Assembly: GCF_030409715.1 (NCBI RefSeq) | Contig: NZ_JAUFQI010000001.1 | Coordinates: 1,047,001-1,111,000, forward strand | Length of the DNA: 64,000 nucleotides | Direction: 5' to 3' | DNA from: Reinekea marina | GTDB taxonomy: Bacteria; Pseudomonadota; Gammaproteobacteria; Pseudomonadales; Natronospirillaceae | Shown: in pieces, positions 60,693-64,000 of the stretch | Layout of the letters: every line of letters begins with the position of its first letter | Numbering within the stretch: position 1 is the stretch's first letter | Program-made: the position numbers and the translations under genes | Notes under the pieces: generated by a model | What the model saw: the letters and a program-made list of their open reading frames with translations, nothing else | Database searches by the model: none | What the model was told of the DNA's origin: nothing

Positions 60693-60920
60693 AATGCTTT
60701 GAATGTAACTTTAAAGTTAGACTACCTAAAAAATGGAAATTATAGTTTTGAGCAGGGTTGTCACCTCATTCAGGTTTTCCGAGCTACACATGTTTAATAT
60801 TTGATTTATTGAGTTTTATTTTAAATTAGTGTGACGTACATCTAAATGTCAGCTTTATGTAAGGCGGGTATTAGCGTACAGTGTTTAAAAATAAATCGAC
60901 TCATTAACAAGGATGTAAAT

Positions 60921-63900
60921 ATGTTCTCGCTGCGTGCGCATATTTTTATGGCTGCCCTTCTTTTAGCTTCCTATCTGCAGGCTAATTCATTTGCTGAGAC
61001 ACCTGATGTAACTATTGAGCCCTATTTTTGCTCGATATATCCCATAACCTTACCCTATGAACTGGTAAATAGCGCGCAAACAGGCACTGTTTTTAATGAA
61101 GTCCCGTTAGGCACAGGCCCAGGTAATTATAATTGGTTATCTTGGAATGGAACTAACGATGCAAATTCAGTAGCGTCTCGATTAGTTTCGCCAGGAAATT
61201 CAGATACCTACATTAATCCTAATCAACCCAGCGACCACCAGCTAAATATAGGGGATTGGGTTGAAGGCGCACCTGGCGTTAAAAACTCTAAAAGTATTCG
61301 CACGGGTATGGATGCAATACTCGGCACACATATTATTTTACCCCTTTATTCACATTATAATGACCATGGTTCAAACCTAGATTACCTAGTTTCAGCGTTT
61401 GCAATTGTGCGTTTAACCGATTACAAATTAAATGGCAAAGGCTATATTAGCTTTGAGTTCGAACGTTTCACTCGCTGCTATAACAATAGACCTTCAGCTC
61501 AAAACTTATCGGTACAAGTAAACGAAGACGATCAAATTACGTTCAAACTCCCGATCAACGATGCTGACAATGATTCCCTTATCCACACGCTAAACTCCTA
61601 TGTTTCTGAAGGGCAGTTAACGACTGACGGCGATTTTTATACCTATGCTCCCAGAGAGAATTTCAATGGCAACGACGCTTTTACCTATCAAGTTCATGAC
61701 GGTGAACAAATTTCAAATGAAGCCACTGTTTCCATTGACGTGTTACCTGTTAACGATGCCCCTATCGTCACAGACAGTGCCTTTGAGCTAGATGGCAATA
61801 CAGATATAAGTTTTAGCCCAGTCGTGACCGATATTGATAGCGACAATTACCACTTGCTAACTCATACCCCTACCGAACACGGCACCATTGACATTAACAA
61901 CGGTGTTATTACCTATACACCAAACATTGGCTTTTCGGGTGAAGACAAGTGGCTATTCCAAGCTGATGATTTAGCCAATGGTCCAAATGATGCGGGCACT
62001 AATCTTTCCAATATAGGCACTGTTTATTTTACAGTCATAAAAGTCAATGAACCACCGGTCATAATCTCCCCCCCTATTGAGCTAACCAACGAATACGCCG
62101 ACTATGGTTACAGTGTGGTTGCAAAAGATCCAAACGAATATGATGTACTTGCGTACTCTTTAGATCAAATGCCATTTGGTATGGCGATCGACACGGCAAC
62201 CGGAAAAATAAATTGGCAACCAGACGCCAGTTGGACCCAATCTGTTCCTGATTTTAATAAACAATGCTATGTCGTACCGACAGGGTCAGTAAAAGAATAT
62301 GAAGAAGGCGATGAAAATAATGATCAAGCCTACATAGCCCCGTTATTTCAGCAAGTAAAAGCCTCATTAGAGAGCGCAAGCGTATTTACCGCACGCGAAG
62401 CTGTAAATTGGCACAACGCCAATGGCTGCCTAGGCTGCCATGTTCAAACACAATCGCTATTGGGTTTACAGGCCTCGAAAGACAAAGCAGATGTAAACGA
62501 AGTCGCCGCCGAATATTTGCTAACCGAGTTATTGTCGAGTCAACTCTCTGATGGCTCAATACGTCGTTCACATCCTCAATATACAAAAACTCAAACAGCC
62601 TTCGCTCTTTGGTCGTTAAGTTTTGTGCCTGAGATTGAACGAACAATGGACGTTAGAGGCCGAGCACTTAACTTTATGATGGCTCGCCAGAATACCAATG
62701 GCGATCAAGTTTTTTGGTCTCAAGATCACAATTCAGGCTGGATGCGCGACTACGATTCTATTACTTCCGTTGTTGCTTTGTCGGGTGCCCGCTATTTAAA
62801 AGACTTACAAAACCTAGATTCAATTTCACCTGAACAACAAACCTATGCCGATAATTTTATTGCACGTATTCCGAGCATTATTAACTTTGAACTCGCACGC
62901 GCTTACGGCAATGAAAATGAAACACTTTGGCTCGCCTTTCGTCAAATTGCATTGGCGGAGCTATTACCTTTTGTGAGTGACGAACTTCGCGCTATGGAAA
63001 TTCAAAATGCCATTGCGTTTACTGATTCACACTTAAGAGAACGCCAAGTCACTACGGGCGGTTGGGCACGATACGGTTACAGTAATAACGCAGACCCACT
63101 AACATCTGCCTGGGTTGGCCTGGCTTTAAATTATTTAGATCCACCACTGACAGATACCGCCGTTACCAGCAACATTGAGTATTTACTCGATTCTCAATCA
63201 GCTAATGGTACATGGGTAACCAACAGCGGATTATTCACAACCCATTTGGCCACCACCAGCTTAGTTATGGCTTATTTACCTATTGCCATGGAACACTTAG
63301 GTAACCCAGATATACATGCAGGGACAATTCACCTGCTTGAGCGAGAAAGCGGTGTACATTCGTTAAGCGCCACCATAAGCAACCGTGGTTTAGCCGATAT
63401 CACGGCGCCTATCACAGTGAACTTCTATAATGGCAAGGAAGATCAGGGCGACTTGTTAGGCTCTGTATTACTCACCAACCTACTCAGTGGCGAAATACAA
63501 CAACCCAGCATAGACGTAGAAGACCATCGTTTAACCGACCATGTTTATATCACTTTGGCTAGCGCAAGTACTTTAGACGAATGCGAAATCACCAACAACA
63601 GCTCTCATGCAGCCATTGTACGCGCGCGCGTGACCGACCCTAGCAATGAAAGTGATACGCAAATTTACGCACTGAACGTTATCGATGTTAACGAAGCTCC
63701 GCTAATCACAAGTGAAGCACCTTCGGAGCACCAAGGTGGTCAAGGATTAAAGTACAAAATTGAAATTACAGACGGGGATGTGGGAGACGGCCATCGCTAC
63801 AGCATTATCTCCGGCCCTGCCAATGTCTATGTTGATGCAAAAACAGGTGTAGTCACCGCCGCACCAGGCAGTTTAGCGCCCGGCACTTACGAAATTGTAG

Positions 63901-64000
63901 TGCAGGTCGAAGATTTACGCGGAGCAACGGCGACGCAAACTATAACCTTTGTGGTATTTGCAAATGACCCTCCTTCGATAGTCTCCATCGCTGTAGAAAA
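60921..64000 (+). CDS. Giant secreted protein with CxxCH haem motif and squalene-cyclase-like toroid (3' partial)
   Basis: Open for 1026 residues and runs off the window. ATG 60921 has AAGGA seven bases upstream and opens a signal peptide (about 1-32). Then come an unassigned N-domain (to about 185), two cadherin-like repeats (about 187-375, NDAP linker), a cadherin/Ig-type unit (about 380-440), a CxxCH motif at 503-507 (GCLGCHVQT), and an alpha toroid (about 520-800) with QW-type repeats (RQVTTGGW, SQSANGTW). A CARDB-like domain (about 805-905) and another cadherin-type unit follow. Free-standing here. Confidence 0.85.
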   Translation, partial: MFSLRAHIFMAALLLASYLQANSFAETPDVTIEPYFCSIYPITLPYELVNSAQTGTVFNEVPLGTGPGNYNWLSWNGTNDANSVASRLVSPGNSDTYINPNQPSDHQLNIGDWVEGAPGVKNSKSIRTGMDAILGTHIILPLYSHYNDHGSNLDYLVSAFAIVRLTDYKLNGKGYISFEFERFTRCYNNRPSAQNLSVQVNEDDQITFKLPINDADNDSLIHTLNSYVSEGQLTTDGDFYTYAPRENFNGNDAFTYQVHDGEQISNEATVSIDVLPVNDAPIVTDSAFELDGNTDISFSPVVTDIDSDNYHLLTHTPTEHGTIDINNGVITYTPNIGFSGEDKWLFQADDLANGPNDAGTNLSNIGTVYFTVIKVNEPPVIISPPIELTNEYADYGYSVVAKDPNEYDVLAYSLDQMPFGMAIDTATGKINWQPDASWTQSVPDFNKQCYVVPTGSVKEYEEGDENNDQAYIAPLFQQVKASLESASVFTAREAVNWHNANGCLGCHVQTQSLLGLQASKDKADVNEVAAEYLLTELLSSQLSDGSIRRSHPQYTKTQTAFALWSLSFVPEIERTMDVRGRALNFMMARQNTNGDQVFWSQDHNSGWMRDYDSITSVVALSGARYLKDLQNLDSISPEQQTYADNFIARIPSIINFELARAYGNENETLWLAFRQIALAELLPFVSDELRAMEIQNAIAFTDSHLRERQVTTGGWARYGYSNNADPLTSAWVGLALNYLDPPLTDTAVTSNIEYLLDSQSANGTWVTNSGLFTTHLATTSLVMAYLPIAMEHLGNPDIHAGTIHLLERESGVHSLSATISNRGLADITAPITVNFYNGKEDQGDLLGSVLLTNLLSGEIQQPSIDVEDHRLTDHVYITLASASTLDECEITNNSSHAAIVRARVTDPSNESDTQIYALNVIDVNEAPLITSEAPSEHQGGQGLKYKIEITDGDVGDGHRYSIISGPANVYVDAKTGVVTAAPGSLAPGTYEIVVQVEDLRGATATQTITFVVFANDPPSIVSIAVE

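Overview
The window is chromosomal DNA from a marine-type gammaproteobacterium, most like the Oceanospirillales/Pseudomonadales. This rests on gene content and order: pilNOPQ-aroK-aroB-damX-gltBD-hemE is the order known from Pseudomonas, and hemCDXY, algZ/algR, a SutA-like protein, PtsP and a GtsABCD-type glucose transporter are all present. A genus such as Reinekea is only a guess. No insertion sequence, integrase, prophage or CRISPR array was seen.

Layout. 1-12.9 kb: end of the type IV pilus assembly operon (pilN partial, pilO, pilP, pilQ), then aroK, aroB, a damX-like gene and glutamate synthase gltB/gltD, closed by a bidirectional terminator. 12.9-23.5 kb: acpH, hemE, parC, a ComFB-like small protein, a solitary glucose-binding-protein paralogue, hemCDXY and a free-methionine-sulfoxide reductase. 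23.6-28.0 kb: gtsABCD with an mRNA hairpin after gtsA. 28.2-33.2 kb: two signalling genes, an intact PAS/GAF/GGDEF/EAL protein and a TPR/GAF protein with a ruined GGDEF site. 33.2-41.7 kb: a ClpP-like membrane protein, argH, algZ-algR, sutA, an 845-base region without a convincing gene, pckA, thiL and pgpA. 41.7-49.4 kb (minus strand): a 1274-residue secreted repeat protein, ptsP and two related membrane coiled-coil proteins. 49.4-53.0 kb: an operator-like repeat cluster, a CAU tRNA, small genes, a guanidine-II riboswitch controlling a guanidinium exporter, and a diguanylate cyclase. 53.0-59.1 kb: a zinc locus, with znuA-nicO-DUF1007 and znuCB-zur-cobW divergent around a Zur-box-like palindrome. 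59.1-64.0 kb: a membrane protein/XRE pair, small genes, and the first 1026 residues of a secreted protein that joins cadherin-like domains, a CxxCH haem motif and a squalene-cyclase-like alpha toroid.

How it works together: the first half is mostly housekeeping (pili, shikimate, glutamate, haem). Carbon uptake and its control are represented by gtsABCD, pckA and PtsP. Cyclic-di-GMP signalling appears at least three times, plus a possible receptor (ComFB-like). The least understood parts are the two giant secreted proteins, the paired proteins downstream of ptsP, and the zinc locus with its NicO/DUF1007 pair.
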